This document shows, in pieces, positions 62,733 to 64,000 of a stretch of 64,000 nucleotides of DNA. Positions within the stretch are counted from its first letter, which is position 1, and each line of letters starts with the position of its first letter. The stretch is from Antonospora locustae (lineage: Eukaryota; Microsporidia). Position numbers and translations under genes: made by a program. Location of the stretch: NCBI GenBank assembly GCA_007674295.1, contig CM017449.1, forward strand, positions 62,001-126,000. The letters run 5' to 3'. Below the pieces are notes generated by a model, which was not told where the DNA came from, searched no databases, and saw only the letters and a list, made by a program, of their open reading frames with translations.

Positions 62733-63278
62733 ATGATCGAGTGCTCGCTGTTCTCTACAAAAAAGTGTGTCCGGCGACTCAGAGCATACTTGGAAGCGCG
62801 AAGGTGGCGTTCTAGAGTTCTCGCGGAGACTGAGAGCGTATATGTAGGTGGCTGGTCGCGAGTATACGTCCTTGAGTCGCGCTCAAGAATCGTGCAGCGG
62901 TCAAGATACGATTACAACAAGGAGAGGAGGTGCGTGTGCTGCGCAGTGTCTGAGTCTGCTGTGCTTGGCTGCGACGACATGGACAGCATGATGCATGCCC
63001 TGGGGTTCAGAAAAGAAAAGACCCTGCGTGTGGACGGCTTCTTCTACACACACAGCGGCGTATGTCTTGAAATCACAAGGACCGGTTCTGGAGGGCACGG
63101 AGACTGCGGCGAATGGCTGCTGGTGCTCTACAGCAGGGCAGAAACAGCTGCAGAGGGCGAGCGACTGGTGCTTGAAGCAAACGCCTGCCTGCGGCCGTAT
63201 GCTGTGTTCACAAAGCCAAGCGTCGAGTGGTTCAACCGCGGGCTTGCTGGCGGTGTGCAAAGTACGCCCGGCGCCTAG
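62733..63278 (+). CDS. Hypothetical protein, possibly Mediator Med18-like
   Basis: A 181-residue strand-rich protein. The order of segments LGFRKEKTLRVDGFFY, VCLEITRTGSGG, EWLLVLYSRAE and ACLRPYAVFTKPS resembles the Med18 (Srb5) barrel, in which a late helix is followed by L-x-P-x-V/A-x-x-x-K. It is a remembered resemblance with no decisive motif. CCC touches the ATG. The gene ends 34 bases before the DnaJ gene. Confidence 0.5.
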   Translation: MIECSLFSTKKCVRRLRAYLEARRWRSRVLAETESVYVGGWSRVYVLESRSRIVQRSRYDYNKERRCVCCAVSESAVLGCDDMDSMMHALGFRKEKTLRVDGFFYTHSGVCLEITRTGSGGHGDCGEWLLVLYSRAETAAEGERLVLEANACLRPYAVFTKPSVEWFNRGLAGGVQSTPGA

Positions 63279-63312
63279 CCTGCGCTCTGCAGAACCCATC
63301 CCCAGCATTTCA

Positions 63313-63951
63313 ATGGAAGAAGCGAGCAAGCATCTGGAGCAGCGAGATTACAAGAGATACTTTGAGTGTGTCCAGCAGATGTACAGGCAGAATGAGACGC
63401 CTGCAAACAGAGATCTGTACAACAGCGCGCGGAGAATGTACGAGTCGCACAAGAGCGTTGTGGAGTTCAAAAAGAAGGACATGAGCGACCTGTATGGTCT
63501 TCTGGGTGTAGACAGAGGCGCCACGCAGGAAGAGATAAAGCATGCATACCGGCAACTGGTGCTGAAGTTCCACCCCGACCGCTCGCTGATTCCCGAGTCC
63601 GGCGAGGTTATGCAGATTGTAATGGATGCATACAACACGCTTGTCGACGTAGACAGAAGAGCACGCTATGACAGAAGCCGAGAGTGTAGAGTGCCCTTCG
63701 AGAGAGCTTCCGGCACCGGCCTTCATGATGTCGGCCCCTTCGTCTTCTACAGGCAGCGCTGCCACGTGTGGGTGCCCGAGGACGAGTTTGACGTGTACAG
63801 CTTCATTCACAGCATGGAGGATGCATTCAGTGCCAGGAGCTTGTACAGACGCAGAGTGCACAGAAACACATCAGACGCTCTTGATGCTGGATACATAAAG
63901 ACGCTCCTGGCTTTTTTGGTTCTTGTTCTTATTGTTTCACTACTCAGCTAG
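63313..63951 (+). CDS. Tail-anchored DnaJ (J-domain) protein
   Basis: A 212-residue protein: an N-terminal helical repeat-like region (1-55), a J domain from about 58 with LYGLLGVDRGATQEEIKHAYR and HPD at 87-89, then a linker and one C-terminal membrane segment (195-212). The layout resembles DNAJB12/DNAJB14 or Hlj1, ER-membrane co-chaperones that stimulate Hsp70 in protein quality control, but lacks their DUF1977 tail. The ATG at 63313 is nine bases after CCCC. Longer upstream frame overlaps the preceding gene. After the stop only 49 bases remain in the window. Confidence 0.85.
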   Translation: MEEASKHLEQRDYKRYFECVQQMYRQNETPANRDLYNSARRMYESHKSVVEFKKKDMSDLYGLLGVDRGATQEEIKHAYRQLVLKFHPDRSLIPESGEVMQIVMDAYNTLVDVDRRARYDRSRECRVPFERASGTGLHDVGPFVFYRQRCHVWVPEDEFDVYSFIHSMEDAFSARSLYRRRVHRNTSDALDAGYIKTLLAFLVLVLIVSLLS

Positions 63952-64000
63952 CACGCTGTACTTGGACAGTACGCGGCGGGTAACTGGTGGTGAGACATGG

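Noticed and set aside
63952..64000. A further gene at the window edge
   Set aside because: Only 49 bases remain after the DnaJ stop; nothing can be supported.

Overview
The window reads as nuclear DNA of a microsporidian or a very close relative. The evidence is gene-dense DNA from about 22.9 kb to the end, no visible introns, spacers of 7 to about 250 bases, small eukaryote-specific proteins (COPI beta, RACK1, Elongator Elp3, Rad50, KNL1, INCENP, Trm112), and a CCC or CCCC run within about ten bases upstream of the ATG in roughly two thirds of genes, which is the known microsporidian start-site signal. I cannot name the species.

Region 1 (1 to about 22.85 kb) is extremely AT-rich and holds no intact protein gene I can support. 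It contains a 34-bp tandem repeat (1601-1756), several decayed copies of one coding sequence (near 1.2, 5.0, 5.5, 17.5 and 18.2 kb), a second pseudogene (16882-17154) with a possible tail-end echo near 22.2 kb, and one strikingly GC-rich folded block (20667-21066) that looks like a structural RNA gene. It looks like a subtelomeric or heterochromatic arm.

Region 2 (22.9-31 kb) is mostly minus strand: uridine kinase (plus), an Rpp14-like small protein, a coiled-coil protein, a GRAM-domain protein, an ankyrin/C2/PH (anillin-like) protein, a RecA-like protein overlapping an Apn2-type AP endonuclease, a helical protein and a V-ATPase proteolipid.

Region 3 (31-51.7 kb) carries COPI beta, RACK1, ribosomal uL14, a ketoacyl reductase-type SDR, the Fe-S helicase Chl1, Trm112, a BRWD-type WD40 protein, Elp3, Rad50, a possible Rrn6/TAF1C-like factor, an E(z)-type SET methyltransferase, an ankyrin/DHHC-like protein and Rad6.

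Region 4 (51.9-64 kb) carries tRNA-Val(AAC), Dbp2, ribosomal uS15 and eS25, KNL1 and INCENP side by side, an arrestin-fold protein, MSH4, a GLTSCR1-like protein, a Med18-like protein and a tail-anchored DnaJ protein, plus small proteins of unknown function.

Genes lie in both orientations with many divergent pairs sharing 50-80 bp promoters, so there are no bacterial-style operons. Themes are genome maintenance (Rad50, Chl1, Apn2, MSH4, RecA-like, Rad6), chromatin (E(z), BRWD, GLTSCR1-like), chromosome segregation (KNL1, INCENP), translation and secretion. Where the longest open frame began upstream of any ATG, I placed the start at an in-frame ATG, usually the one next to a CCC run.
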